Shown in pieces: positions 34,676-43,469 of a stretch of DNA of 64,000 bases. The first letter of the stretch is position 1. The number at the start of each line of letters is the position of its first letter. The DNA is from Betaproteobacteria bacterium (GTDB lineage: Bacteria; Pseudomonadota; Gammaproteobacteria; Burkholderiales; Burkholderiaceae): contig RFXC01000001.1 of the NCBI GenBank assembly GCA_009921765.1, positions 1 through 64,000 of the forward strand, written 5' to 3'. A program made the position numbers and the translations under genes. The notes beneath the pieces were generated by a model, which was not told the origin of the DNA, did not search any database, and worked only from the letters and a program-made list of their open reading frames with translations.

Positions 34676-35496
34676 ATCGTTCAAGCCATGTTCAAGGCCT
34701 TCTTGCATTGATGGTTGCGCTAGCCGTTGCGACGCCCGCCATGGCCGATCCCGCCGCGGAGCGCGCCGCCTCGCTCGCCAACACCACCTGCGCTGCGTGC
34801 CATGGCGCAAATGGCCTCAGCATCAGCGAGACGATCCCGAATCTTGCAGGCCAGCGAGCCGGCTATCTCGAGAATCAGCTGAAGGCCTTGCGTGAGGGCA
34901 GCCGCAAGAGCGGCGTCATGAACGCGATCGCGGAGCAGTTGGGTGAAGCCGATCTGAAACCGCTTGCGGCCCACTATGCTGCGCTGCCCGCAGCGCCCGC
35001 TGGTGCGCCAGCGCGCTCGGCGCCGTTTGCCGCACTAAGCGGCAGCAAAATGAGCTTTCCCGCAGATTATCGGGAGCGTTTTACTCACTACCTCACCATG
35101 AATTTCCCGGCCACCCGCCAGGTGCGGCGCTTTTACGCAAGCCCCCAACTGCTGGCCGATCTGGGTGCCGGCCGCTCGCCTGCGGAGGGCTCCGCTGTCG
35201 TGGTCGAGGTATATGCGGCCAAACTTGATGGCGAACGCAAGCCCATCGCAGGCCCAGACACCTTCTTCGAGGCCGACCGCCTGTTGTTCTATACCGCGAT
35301 GGCCGTGGGCAAGGGATGGGGCAGCGACATTCCCGCGCTGATTCGAAACGGCGACTGGCACTACGCGGTGTTCGGCACCGACCGGATGGTGCGAACGGGA
35401 TTCAGCCAGGGCGAGTGTCTGGCCTGCCATAAGCCGCTCGATTCCACCCACTATCTGTTCACCCACAAGTCGCTCGCTGCGGCAAGGCCGCGCTGA
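34672..35496 (+). CDS. Exported two-haem c-type cytochrome with a C-terminal P460-type domain
   Basis: A 274-residue periplasmic protein. After a signal peptide (LLALMVALAVATPAMA), the first c-type haem site CAACH is at about residues 39-43, in a cytochrome c4/c553-like domain (ETIPNLAGQRAGYLENQL). The second half has VRTGFSQGECLACHKPLD, a second CxxCH in a cytochrome P460-like domain with the strand pattern VVVEVYAAKLDGE and DTFFEADRLLFYTAMA. The protein could carry electrons from a periplasmic or membrane enzyme to the respiratory chain. The start overlaps the flavin dehydrogenase stop by 4 bases, so the pair is translationally coupled. P460 domains in ammonia oxidisers react with hydroxylamine, but that role is not implied here. 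Confidence 0.82.
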   Translation: MNRSSHVQGLLALMVALAVATPAMADPAAERAASLANTTCAACHGANGLSISETIPNLAGQRAGYLENQLKALREGSRKSGVMNAIAEQLGEADLKPLAAHYAALPAAPAGAPARSAPFAALSGSKMSFPADYRERFTHYLTMNFPATRQVRRFYASPQLLADLGAGRSPAEGSAVVVEVYAAKLDGERKPIAGPDTFFEADRLLFYTAMAVGKGWGSDIPALIRNGDWHYAVFGTDRMVRTGFSQGECLACHKPLDSTHYLFTHKSLAAARPR

Positions 35497-35522
35497 GCGA
35501 TGTGAGGCGAACAGGGGTCTTC

Positions 35523-36488
35523 ATGTCACGGCAACGTCGAACGTTTCTTGCAGCCACTGGCGCCCTCGGCCTCGCGCCCGCTGTTCTGCGGGCGCAGTCG
35601 GGCCCTCCCCCGGTGCGAATTCTGGTGGGCTTTGCTGCGGGCGGAACGGTCGATCTCACCGCGCGGGCAATCGCCGAGGCCATGCGACCGCTTCTTGCGC
35701 GCAACGTGATCGTTGAAAACCGACCAGGGGCGGCGGGTCGGCTGGTGCTCGAAGCGGTCAAGGCGTCGCCACCTGATGGCGATACGCTCATGCTGGTTCC
35801 GCATGGACCGATGACGCTTTTTCAGTGGATCTACCGACAACTCCGGTACGACCCGGTGAAGGATTTTTCGCCGGTAGGACGCGTCTGTGTAATCGATTAT
35901 GCGCTCGCCACCGGACCAGGCACGCAGGCCAGAACACTGGCCGAGTACATCGCCTGGGCGCGTACGCCTGGCCAGCGCGCGGCGTTCGGATCGCCCGGCG
36001 CCGGCACCGTGCCTCATTTCCTGGGGCAGGGCTTCGGGCAACGTTCCGGGATCGATCTCGCCCACATCGCCTACAAAGGTGCCGCGCCCGCAATGGTCGA
36101 CCTGATGGGTGGCAGCATCTCGCTGGTGGTGTCGCCGCTGTCAGACTCGGTTGAGCAGCATCGCGCCGGCAAGGCGAGGATCCTCGCCACCACGGGTTCG
36201 CAGCGCAACCCCGATCTTGCCGAGGTGCCAACGCTTCGCGATGCGGGGATCGATCTCGTGCTGGATGGGTGGCTCGGGCTGTATGCGCCAGCGGGCACGC
36301 CCGATACCCGCGTGCAGCAACTCTTCGAGGCGCTCCGCGCGGCGGTCATGACCAGCGAGGCCGCGCTGCGTCGACTCACGATCCGCGCGCTCCCGGCGGG
36401 GCCGGCAGAGCTCGCGCGCCAGCGTGATGTTGAAGCTCGGCAATGGGAGTCACTCGTCAAGGCATCGGGTTTCACGCCAGAGAGTTGA
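35523..36488 (+). CDS. Bug-family tripartite tricarboxylate transporter receptor (Tat-exported)
   Basis: A 321-residue Bug receptor. The N-terminus has a twin-arginine-like signal (QRRTFLAATGALGLAPAVLRA). PVRILVGFAAGGTVDLTARAI is the standard start of the mature protein and VIVENRPGAAGRLVLEAV a conserved Bug motif; PHFLGQGFGQRSGIDLAHIAYKGAAPAMVDL follows. Bug proteins bind small carboxylates in the periplasm. Companion membrane genes tctA/tctB are not in the window. ATG 35523 with AGGGG upstream is preferred over GTG 35502. It follows the cytochrome by 26 bases and overlaps the end of the convergent P450 by 39 bases. Confidence 0.88.
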   Translation: MSRQRRTFLAATGALGLAPAVLRAQSGPPPVRILVGFAAGGTVDLTARAIAEAMRPLLARNVIVENRPGAAGRLVLEAVKASPPDGDTLMLVPHGPMTLFQWIYRQLRYDPVKDFSPVGRVCVIDYALATGPGTQARTLAEYIAWARTPGQRAAFGSPGAGTVPHFLGQGFGQRSGIDLAHIAYKGAAPAMVDLMGGSISLVVSPLSDSVEQHRAGKARILATTGSQRNPDLAEVPTLRDAGIDLVLDGWLGLYAPAGTPDTRVQQLFEALRAAVMTSEAALRRLTIRALPAGPAELARQRDVEARQWESLVKASGFTPES

Positions 36489-37769
36489 GGCCGGGCGGTT
36501 GAGCACCACGGGCAGCGTTCGAAATCCCCTGAAGCGTATTCGGCGATCGCGCTCTGGGGGCGCAGCCGATTCAATCTCGGGATAGCGAGCCACCAGCCGG
36601 CCGATCGCTACGCGCGCCTCCAGGCGTGCGATGTTCATGCCGGCGCAGGCATGCGCGCCGTGCCCGAAGGCGAGCTGCGGATTGGGACGACGCCCGATAT
36701 CGAGCCGGTCGGGCTCGGCAAATACTTCCGGATCGCGGTTGGCCGCACCGACGCCGAGCGTGACGAAGGTGCCCGCTTCGATCGTGACGACGCCGCGTCC
36801 GGTGATCGGGTCGGCGGGCAGGTCGATGGCGGTGGTTGCCAACCGGTTATTGAGTTGCAGCGGGCTTTCGAAGCGCAGCAACTCCTCCACTGCAGGTCCG
36901 ATCAGGGCAGGGTCGCGCACCAGCCGGTCGAGCTGGTCACGATGCCGCATCAGCGCCTCCAGTCCATTGCCAATCAGGTTGGTGGTGGTTTCATGGCCGG
37001 CATTGAGGAGAAAGATACAGTTGTGAAGGAGTTCGAGTTCGCTGAGACGCTCGCCGTCGGTCTCGCCCAGGATCAGCCGGGTGAGCATGTCCACCTCGGG
37101 GTCGCCCGGCTGCTGACGGCGTCGCGCCACCAGGTCGCGCAGATAATTCAGAAAGTCCGTGACCGACCGGTTGCCGCGTTCGAGCAGCGTGGCGCCTGGC
37201 ACGGGTTCAAGCGCCGACAAAATATCGATTGACCAACCCTGTAGCGGCTCGCGCTCGTCTCTTGGCACATCCAGGAGCGAGCCGATCACCTCGACCGGAA
37301 TGCGGGCGGCGAAGTCACGGATCAGATCGGGCTGAGAGAGCGTGGCCAGTCGATCGATCAGTCCATCGACCAGTTCGATCAGCCCGGATTCGATTCGCGC
37401 CACTGCGCGCTGGTTGAGCGCCCCGGTCAGCAGCCGTCTAACCCGTGTATGAAGCGGCGGATCGCTGAACACCAGGCTGGTGGTGTGATGTTCAAAGAGC
37501 GGCGACCCGGGCCCGTATTTGGGCGCGAATTCGCGCTTCTTGTCAGAACTTGCTCCCGGGTGGCGATATACCGCCATCAGATCCGCGCAGCGTGTCAGGA
37601 GGAGCGAGTCGGCGGCTAGGCGATGCACCGGGGCATGGCGCCTGAGCGCGGCGTACCACGGATACGGATCGTCGATGAATCCGGCGGGCGCTGCGGCAAG
37701 CGAAAACGCCAGAGTGGCTGCCAGATCGGGGTTGGCGGGATGCGTGGACGCTGGTGTCGTGTGCGGCAT
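36450..37769 (-). CDS. Cytochrome P450
   Basis: A 439-residue soluble bacterial P450. The haem-binding loop FGHGAHACAGMNIARLEARV places the thiolate Cys at about residue 375; the I-helix oxygen-binding AGHETTT is at 257-263, and ExxR (EELLRF) near 296-299. LVFSDPPLHTRVRRLL is the usual N-terminal motif. Class is probably a three-component (ferredoxin-dependent) type, but no ferredoxin or reductase gene is seen nearby, so the electron donor must come from elsewhere. Substrate unknown; aromatic or ether O-dealkylation would suit the cluster. ATG 37769 is chosen over TTG 37790. It overlaps the convergent Bug gene by 39 bases. Confidence 0.9.
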   Translation of the reverse strand: MPHTTPASTHPANPDLAATLAFSLAAAPAGFIDDPYPWYAALRRHAPVHRLAADSLLLTRCADLMAVYRHPGASSDKKREFAPKYGPGSPLFEHHTTSLVFSDPPLHTRVRRLLTGALNQRAVARIESGLIELVDGLIDRLATLSQPDLIRDFAARIPVEVIGSLLDVPRDEREPLQGWSIDILSALEPVPGATLLERGNRSVTDFLNYLRDLVARRRQQPGDPEVDMLTRLILGETDGERLSELELLHNCIFLLNAGHETTTNLIGNGLEALMRHRDQLDRLVRDPALIGPAVEELLRFESPLQLNNRLATTAIDLPADPITGRGVVTIEAGTFVTLGVGAANRDPEVFAEPDRLDIGRRPNPQLAFGHGAHACAGMNIARLEARVAIGRLVARYPEIESAAPPERDRRIRFRGFRTLPVVLNRPASTLWRETRCLDE

Positions 37770-37782
37770 GGCCGACGCGAAC

Positions 37783-38796
37783 TCAATCAACCTGCGCGCC
37801 CGATGCCTTGGCGACCCGCGCCCATCGGTCGATTTCGGAGGCGATGAATTGCCCGAATGCCGTGGGGCTGCTTGGTGCGGTCTGCAGCCCCTGTCGCTCG
37901 AAGGCCTCGCGAATGTCGGGGCGCTCCAGCCCCTGGGTGAGGACGGCGTTCAGGCGGTTGATGATCTCGGCCGGTGTGCCGGCCGGGGCCACCAGCCCGC
38001 TCCAGAAATACGCGTCGTATTGCGCAAGTCCCGCCTGGGCGAAGGTCGGCACGTCCGGTAAGGCGGGATCGCGGCGCTCGCCTGTGATGGCTAGCGCCCG
38101 GATGCGGCCCGCCCGGATCTGTGGCGCAAGGGTGACCAGACCTTCGAAGATGGCCTGAGCCTGACCCGAGGCCACGTCGTTCAGCGCCTGGGCGCCGCCC
38201 TTGTAGGGGACGTGGAGAAGATCGACGCTTGCGACCGACTTGAAAAATTCGGCAGCCAGGTGTGGGGGGGTTCCACTGCCCGCCGATGCGTAGGCAAACT
38301 TGCCGGGCGCGCGTCGCGCCTCGGCGATGAAGTCATTGAGCGACGCTGCCGGGACCGCGCTGTGAACGGCGAGCACGATGGCGCCACGCGAGACCAGGCT
38401 GATGGGCGTGAAGGCGACCCGCGGGTCATACGAGAGGCTGCGATAGAGGCTGGGCGCGATGGCAAGCGTGCTGGTGCTGCCATAGAGCAGGGTGTAGCCA
38501 TCGGGCGCCGCCTTGGCGGCTGCCGCAGATCCGACGGTGCCGCCGGCGCCAGGGCGGTTCTCCACCACCACCGATCGGCCAAGTCCCTCGGAAAGTCGCT
38601 GGGCCACCAGTCGTCCCACGATGTCGGTGGGCCCCCCCGGCGGGAAGGGAACAATGAGCTGGACGGTGCGTGCAGGGTAGTCCTGGGTGCCCGGGGTTTG
38701 GGCACCTGCAGGCTGGGCGCAGGCCATGCCGGCGGCGCAGAGGAGGAGGGCCGACACGCCCCGACGGCTGAAGGCGACGAAAGGGTTCGTTTTCAT
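37783..38796 (-). CDS. Bug-family tripartite tricarboxylate transporter receptor
   Basis: A 337-residue Bug receptor with a signal peptide (SALLLCAAGMACAQPAGA) and the motifs VQLIVPFPPGGPTDIVGRLVA, VVVENRPGAGGTVGSAA and GTPPHLAAEFFKSVA. DVPTFAQAGLAQYDAYFWSGL near the C-terminus completes the family pattern. It should bind a carboxylate in the periplasm and deliver it to a TctAB-type carrier. It lies between a P450 gene (14-base gap) and a flavin monooxygenase gene (1-base overlap), so its ligand may be the aromatic acid handled by these enzymes. ATG 38796 is used; the longer frame has no signal. Confidence 0.88.
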   Translation of the reverse strand: MKTNPFVAFSRRGVSALLLCAAGMACAQPAGAQTPGTQDYPARTVQLIVPFPPGGPTDIVGRLVAQRLSEGLGRSVVVENRPGAGGTVGSAAAAKAAPDGYTLLYGSTSTLAIAPSLYRSLSYDPRVAFTPISLVSRGAIVLAVHSAVPAASLNDFIAEARRAPGKFAYASAGSGTPPHLAAEFFKSVASVDLLHVPYKGGAQALNDVASGQAQAIFEGLVTLAPQIRAGRIRALAITGERRDPALPDVPTFAQAGLAQYDAYFWSGLVAPAGTPAEIINRLNAVLTQGLERPDIREAFERQGLQTAPSSPTAFGQFIASEIDRWARVAKASGAQVD

Positions 38797-39989
38797 CAGA
38801 GTTCCTCGGTGGTCGCGTCGTAACGGAACAGCCAGTCGTACCGGTCTGAGATGCGATTGCCGGCCCACTCGCGTTCGATGAAGCGCCGGCCCTCATCCGG
38901 GTCGGCGAGCAGCGGATTGTGAAAGCGCCACATGTTTGCCGCCGCGCCCGCCACCACTTTCGTGGTGCGTTCGAGCCGCGCGCGCTCGAAGCGCTGAAGC
39001 GCCTCGTCCGGCGGGAAATCGGCAACACACCGACCCAGCATGTAGCCGTCTTCAATTGCCATCACCGCGCCCTGGGCGAGGAAGGGCAGCATGGAGTGAG
39101 CCGCGTCGCCCAGCAGTGTGACCCGGCCCACACTCCAGCGCTCAAGTGGCGCCCGGGTCATCAGGGCCCATTTGTTGGGCGCGTCGATCTGGCCAATGAA
39201 GTGCTGAATGTCTTCGTGCCAGCCTGAGAAATCACGTGCCAGTTCGGTTTGTGAGCCGCGATGGCTCCAGGACTCCACCTGCCAGTCGGCGCGCTCGAGT
39301 GCGCCGACGAAATTCATGAGGCGACCACTGCGAAGCGGATAGTGAACGATATGGCCACCCGGGCCTACCCAGTTCGAGCCCACCATGCGCGCCATGTGTG
39401 CGGGTAGCCGCTCCATGGGGATGACTGCGCGCCATGCGACGACGCCGCTGAATTGTGCGCGATCGGGGCCAAACAGACCCTGCCGGACGCGCGAATGAAC
39501 ACCGTCCGCCCCCACCAGCAGTGAGCCGCTGACGCGCTCACCCGACTCCAGCATGAGCGTGACGCCCTGCGGGTGCTGTTCGAAGCCAGCCACGCGCGCA
39601 CCCAGGTGGAGCGCATCGGGCTTGAGCGCGGTCACGGCCTCGGCGAGCACCTCGAGCAAATCTGGCCGGTAGACAGTGAAATACGGAAAGCCGAATCGTT
39701 CGATCGAGAGCGGCCCGAGGTCAAAGAGCTTCCATGTTTCGCCGCTTTGCCAGTGCCGGATCTCCTTGCCCTGTGCTTCGCATGAGCGCGCGCTCAGCGC
39801 GTCGGCCACGCCCAGCGCGTGGAGCACGCGTGTGCCGTTGGCCGATAGCTGAACCCCGGCGCCCACCTCCTTGAGTTCGGTTGCCTGTTCATAAACATCG
39901 ACGTCAATGCCCCGCTGTAGGAGCGAAGCGGCTGCGCACAGGCCGCCCACGCCGGCGCCTGAAATCACTACGCGGAGAGACTTTTGCAT
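38796..39989 (-). CDS. FAD-dependent aromatic monooxygenase (salicylate/3-hydroxybenzoate hydroxylase type)
   Basis: A 397-residue class A flavin monooxygenase. VVISGAGVGGLCAAASLLQRG gives the FAD dinucleotide motif, GSLLVGADGVHSRVR the DG motif near residue 155, and GRVTLLGDAAHSMLPFLAQG the GD motif near residue 290. The overall layout resembles salicylate 1-hydroxylase and 3-hydroxybenzoate 6-hydroxylase, enzymes that use NAD(P)H and O2 in the cytoplasm to hydroxylate an aromatic acid. Which one cannot be told. The stop shares one base with the Bug start, so the two are probably co-transcribed. A 5-O2 product such as gentisate or catechol would feed the ring-cleavage steps. Confidence 0.88.
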   Translation of the reverse strand: MQKSLRVVISGAGVGGLCAAASLLQRGIDVDVYEQATELKEVGAGVQLSANGTRVLHALGVADALSARSCEAQGKEIRHWQSGETWKLFDLGPLSIERFGFPYFTVYRPDLLEVLAEAVTALKPDALHLGARVAGFEQHPQGVTLMLESGERVSGSLLVGADGVHSRVRQGLFGPDRAQFSGVVAWRAVIPMERLPAHMARMVGSNWVGPGGHIVHYPLRSGRLMNFVGALERADWQVESWSHRGSQTELARDFSGWHEDIQHFIGQIDAPNKWALMTRAPLERWSVGRVTLLGDAAHSMLPFLAQGAVMAIEDGYMLGRCVADFPPDEALQRFERARLERTTKVVAGAAANMWRFHNPLLADPDEGRRFIEREWAGNRISDRYDWLFRYDATTEEL

Positions 39990-40072
39990 CGTTGAAGCAT
40001 GACGGTCGCGGCGCGCGGATCAGGTTGACGGCATGTGCGTGGCCCGCTGGTGAAAACACTGCAACTCGGCGC

Positions 40073-41917
40073 TTACTTCTTGGCGGCCAGCATCGCATCG
40101 GTGAGCAGGCGCGCCAGCCGGTTGCCCAGGTAGTCGGCCAGCACCTTGTGCGTCTGTGAGCTGGGGTGCACGCCGTCGGCGAACACGTAGGTGGCGTCGG
40201 CGCCGGCGGTGCGCAGCGTGCCGACATTGGAGGCCACGGTGTTCGGAGTGGAGCAGTAGAGCGAGCTTGGGTTGTTGGGATCGTCAAACTGGGCAGTCGC
40301 TGCGATCTTGTTGATTCCGCAGGCCGTGCTGGCGAGCGCCTTGCTCGCGTCGGTGTCGACGGTCACCTTGAAGCCGTAGTCTGCTGGCTTGGTCAGGACA
40401 GCGGTAAGGATCTCGTTTGGATCGACAAACACGATGTTCTGCGCCTTGAGTGCCGTTGCAAGCGTGCCATTGAACACCTGAAGCGACAGTGCGCTCAGGC
40501 CGGCCGCACTCGCCGCGCCGCTCGCTACGCCCGACGGGGTTTTGCCCATGTCGGGAAGGCCGATGACCACCAGCGCACTGGCGTTGGCGGCCTTCAGGCG
40601 GGCGGCCTGCTCTGCCAGCTGCATGGCGGCGGCGCCCACCGCTTCGGCTATCGCCTGCTGGCTTTGCCCGCTCTGAGCCTGGATGAAAATATCGTTGGCA
40701 CCAGCGAAGACGACCACCAGGTCACCAGCCTTGAACTTGCCCTCGCCAGGGCTGCCAAGGTGGATGTCGATCTGCTCCTTGACCGGGATGGTGGACGCGG
40801 CGTTGAACGCGCTGGTACGGTCATAGTTCGTCGCGCCCGCGGCGGTACCCCGATTGCCAATTCCGGGCTGCAGCGAAACGCGCGCACCGCCCTGTGCGTA
40901 GTTGGTGCAGGTGCTGCATCCCAGCTGCAACAGATTTGCCGATGGTTGCGCGCCGCCCATCAGCATCGCGGGCTTGATCGCGTACCCGTACGAGGCTGCG
41001 AGATGCTCGACCCACACCTTGCCAGGATTGGTGGTGAACTTGCCACCCCAGATCGAGGCAGATTCCAGCGCAGCGAGCGGCTGCGCGGTGGGGTCGAACC
41101 GCGGTTGTCCTGACGCTGCATAGGACGCCCATACCGTATAGGTGCCGCCATCGGTCAGGCTGTCGCCAAACGCGATCACGCGCTTGATGGGTTTGATGTC
41201 GCCCACGTCATTGGCGTTGAATTCCTTTTTTGTCGCCTTGGCAACGAAGCCTTGAATGTCGTCGAGCGATTTGCTTGTGGTGCGCAGCGCGAGCTGTACA
41301 TAGTCGAGCTGGGCATCGATCGGATCGCCGAACTTGAACGGGGCGGAAAGCGGGTCGTACGCGGCCAGGTCAATCTTTGGGTTGACGCTCTTCAGGACAT
41401 CGTTCACGCTGGTTTTCGCCGCGGCGAGCTTGGCCGGCGTGAGCTGCTGCGCCTTGGCCGCATCAAATCCGCTCGAAAAGAGCTTCTTGATCCCGTCGGT
41501 ATTGGTGGAGCCGGTGGCCTCGACCGCAATCAGATGGGTAATGGGCGTGACATTGGTGCGCCCGTCGTCACTGCTCGCAATGGAGAAGAAGGATTCGGTG
41601 ACCGCAACCCCGTTTGCTGTGCCGCCGGTGCTTTGCACGAGGTAGGGGCCGAACCCGAGAACGCCCAGCGCCTCACCGCGAGGAATTGTGACGGTGCCGG
41701 TTTTTGCGGTATCGACCACCTGCAGCATGGCGCCGTTCGAGCCCTTCAGCGTGACGGTTGCACCGAGGACCGGATAGCCCGAGGAGACGGAGACCTCGAG
41801 GGCTCCCGGAACATTGGTATTGCCGGAATCCGAGCAGCCGGTGAGCAGGAGTGATGCCGCAAGCGAGAAGGCGAGGGTGGCCTGCAAGGCGGATCGGCGA
41901 AAAGCTTTGGGATTCAA
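40073..41917 (-). CDS. SGNH/GDSL-family esterase lipoprotein with an N-terminal domain
   Basis: A 614-residue probable lipoprotein. The lipobox LLLTGC puts lipid on Cys28. Residues about 29-245 hold an unrecognised domain with SGYPVLGATVTLKGSNG, then the GDSL part begins: block I VIAFGDSLTDGG with nucleophile Ser253, block III FAGANDIF, and block V DGVHPSSQTH with the catalytic Asp/His. It is an exported or autotransporter-like esterase anchored in the envelope. The start is TTG 41917 with AAAGGAGA about 7 bases before; the nearby ATG is in another frame and stops after two codons. Divergent from the MFS gene at 42086. Confidence 0.85.
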   Translation of the reverse strand: MNPKAFRRSALQATLAFSLAASLLLTGCSDSGNTNVPGALEVSVSSGYPVLGATVTLKGSNGAMLQVVDTAKTGTVTIPRGEALGVLGFGPYLVQSTGGTANGVAVTESFFSIASSDDGRTNVTPITHLIAVEATGSTNTDGIKKLFSSGFDAAKAQQLTPAKLAAAKTSVNDVLKSVNPKIDLAAYDPLSAPFKFGDPIDAQLDYVQLALRTTSKSLDDIQGFVAKATKKEFNANDVGDIKPIKRVIAFGDSLTDGGTYTVWASYAASGQPRFDPTAQPLAALESASIWGGKFTTNPGKVWVEHLAASYGYAIKPAMLMGGAQPSANLLQLGCSTCTNYAQGGARVSLQPGIGNRGTAAGATNYDRTSAFNAASTIPVKEQIDIHLGSPGEGKFKAGDLVVVFAGANDIFIQAQSGQSQQAIAEAVGAAAMQLAEQAARLKAANASALVVIGLPDMGKTPSGVASGAASAAGLSALSLQVFNGTLATALKAQNIVFVDPNEILTAVLTKPADYGFKVTVDTDASKALASTACGINKIAATAQFDDPNNPSSLYCSTPNTVASNVGTLRTAGADATYVFADGVHPSSQTHKVLADYLGNRLARLLTDAMLAAKK

Positions 41918-42085
41918 GGCATGTCTCCTTTGTTGGTCGTCTTCGTGCGTCCACGGTTCGCTGGCCTGAAGGTTAATCCGGAACGTCGCCTTCGTACAGT
42001 CAGCGCGTCCCGTCTCCCGAATTCTGCGACCCGGGCGCGCTCGCCGATGTGGCATAGTCGACCCCGCCATGCTGCACGCCGTTTC

Positions 42086-43411
42086 ATGACCGCCGTCGTT
42101 GCCGACACCGGCTCGTTGATCGAGAGCCGGTATGCCTGGCTGCGGCTGGCTGCAAGTCTCGCATTCATGACGTTGTCGAGCTGCGGCATGTATGCCATCG
42201 TCGTGGTGCTGCCTGCGGTACAGAGCGAGTTCGCGGTCGATCGCGCGGGCGCGTCCTTGCCCTACACGCTCACCATGATCGGTTTCGGCATTGGTGGCGT
42301 GGTGATGGGAAGGGTGTCCGATCGATTCGGTGTGCGGGTGCCGCTTGCCATTGGCTCGGTGACGCTGGGCCTGGGTTTTGTGGCGGCCGCCCACGCGCCG
42401 GGGCTGCTCAGCCTGTCCATCATTCAGGGCGTATTGATCGGGTTTCTCGGCACCGCTGGCGGATTCTCGCCGCTCATTGCCGATGCGTCGCTCTGGTTCA
42501 ACCGTCGCCGCGGTATTGCGGTTGCCATCTGCGCGAGCGGCAATTACCTCGCCGGCACGGTGTGGCCGCCGATCGTCCAGGCGCTGGCCGAGAGCTGGGG
42601 ATGGCGATCCACCTACATCGGCCTGGGCGTGTTCTGCCTGGTCACCACGCTGCCATTGCTTGCCATGTTCCGGATCCGGGCGCCGCTTTCCGATGCGGGT
42701 TCCGCTCCGGCTGCTCGCCCGGGGCCGGGAGGCGGATCGGAGCAGGCCGCGCCTCGCGCCGGGGAAGCTGTTCGCCCGGGGCCGGCGGCGGGCCCCGTTC
42801 AGCCCGGGAGCGCTCGTCCTTTCGGCATGCCCGCGAACCTCGTCATGGTCCTGCTCTGCGGAGCAGGGGTGGCCTGCTGCGTGGCGATGTCCATGCCGCA
42901 GGTGCATATCGTGGCGTACTGCGGCGACCTTGGCTATGGCAGCGCCGCCGGCGCGCAGATGCTGTCGCTCATGTTGGGCTTTGGCATTGTGAGCCGGCTG
43001 ATTTCGGGATGGGTGGCTGATCGGATCGGGGGCCTGCGCACCCTGCTCGCGGGCGCGGTGCTGCAGGCGGTCGCGCTCTCACTCTATCTGCCGTTTGACG
43101 GCCTGGGTGCGCTGTATGTGATTGCGATCCTGTTTGGGTTGTTCCAGGGCGGAATCGTGCCTTCTTATGCGCTGGTGGTGCGCGAATATTTTCCCGCGGC
43201 GGGTTCGGCTACCCGCATCGCGCTGGTGATCAACTCGACCCTGCTCGGCATGGCCCTGGGCGGCTGGCTGTCGGGAAGTATTTTTGACCTCACCGGCTCG
43301 TATGACGCGGCGTTCGTGAACGGCATTGTGTGGAATCTGTTTACCGTGCTGGTGGCGGTTGTTCTGCTCAGGCGCAGTCGGCTTGGCAGGCAAGCGCCGA
43401 TCGCGGCCTGA
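42086..43411 (+). CDS. MFS transporter
   Basis: A 441-residue 12-helix transporter. TLTMIGFGIGGVVMGRVSDRFGVRVP is the loop 2-3 motif, and MLGFGIVSRLISGWVADRIGGLR the matching loop 8-9 region. The central cytoplasmic loop (about residues 215-255) is rich in Gly, Pro and Ala and has an internal repeat (ARPGPGGG and VRPGPAAG). It is an inner-membrane carrier, probably of an organic acid. Substrate unknown. ATG 42086 is used because upstream sequence is not membrane-like. It is divergent from the GDSL gene over 168 bases and ends 58 bases before tRNA-Gly. Confidence 0.85.
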   Translation: MTAVVADTGSLIESRYAWLRLAASLAFMTLSSCGMYAIVVVLPAVQSEFAVDRAGASLPYTLTMIGFGIGGVVMGRVSDRFGVRVPLAIGSVTLGLGFVAAAHAPGLLSLSIIQGVLIGFLGTAGGFSPLIADASLWFNRRRGIAVAICASGNYLAGTVWPPIVQALAESWGWRSTYIGLGVFCLVTTLPLLAMFRIRAPLSDAGSAPAARPGPGGGSEQAAPRAGEAVRPGPAAGPVQPGSARPFGMPANLVMVLLCGAGVACCVAMSMPQVHIVAYCGDLGYGSAAGAQMLSLMLGFGIVSRLISGWVADRIGGLRTLLAGAVLQAVALSLYLPFDGLGALYVIAILFGLFQGGIVPSYALVVREYFPAAGSATRIALVINSTLLGMALGGWLSGSIFDLTGSYDAAFVNGIVWNLFTVLVAVVLLRRSRLGRQAPIAA

Positions 43412-43453
43412 TCGGCTAGCGCGCCTGGCTGGCACCTCGGATCCGCGTTCCGC

Positions 43454-43459
43454 TACAAT
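43454..43459 (+). promoter_or_regulatory. -10 hexamer of the tRNA-Gly promoter
   Basis: TACAAT lies 11 bases before the first base of tRNA-Gly and matches TATAAT at five of six positions. No clear -35 partner is visible; the best candidate, CTGGCA at 43429-43434, is 19 bases away. Confidence 0.5.
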
Positions 43460-43469
43460 TCCGGCGCCT

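Noticed and set aside
42700..42830. Repeat-like GC-rich stretch in the MFS gene
   Set aside because: It encodes a Gly/Pro linker of the central loop, with two short similar pieces only; not a mobile or tandem repeat.
41918..42907. N-terminal extension of the GDSL lipoprotein frame
   Set aside because: It overlaps the MFS gene and lacks motifs; TTG 41917 gives a proper signal and lipobox.
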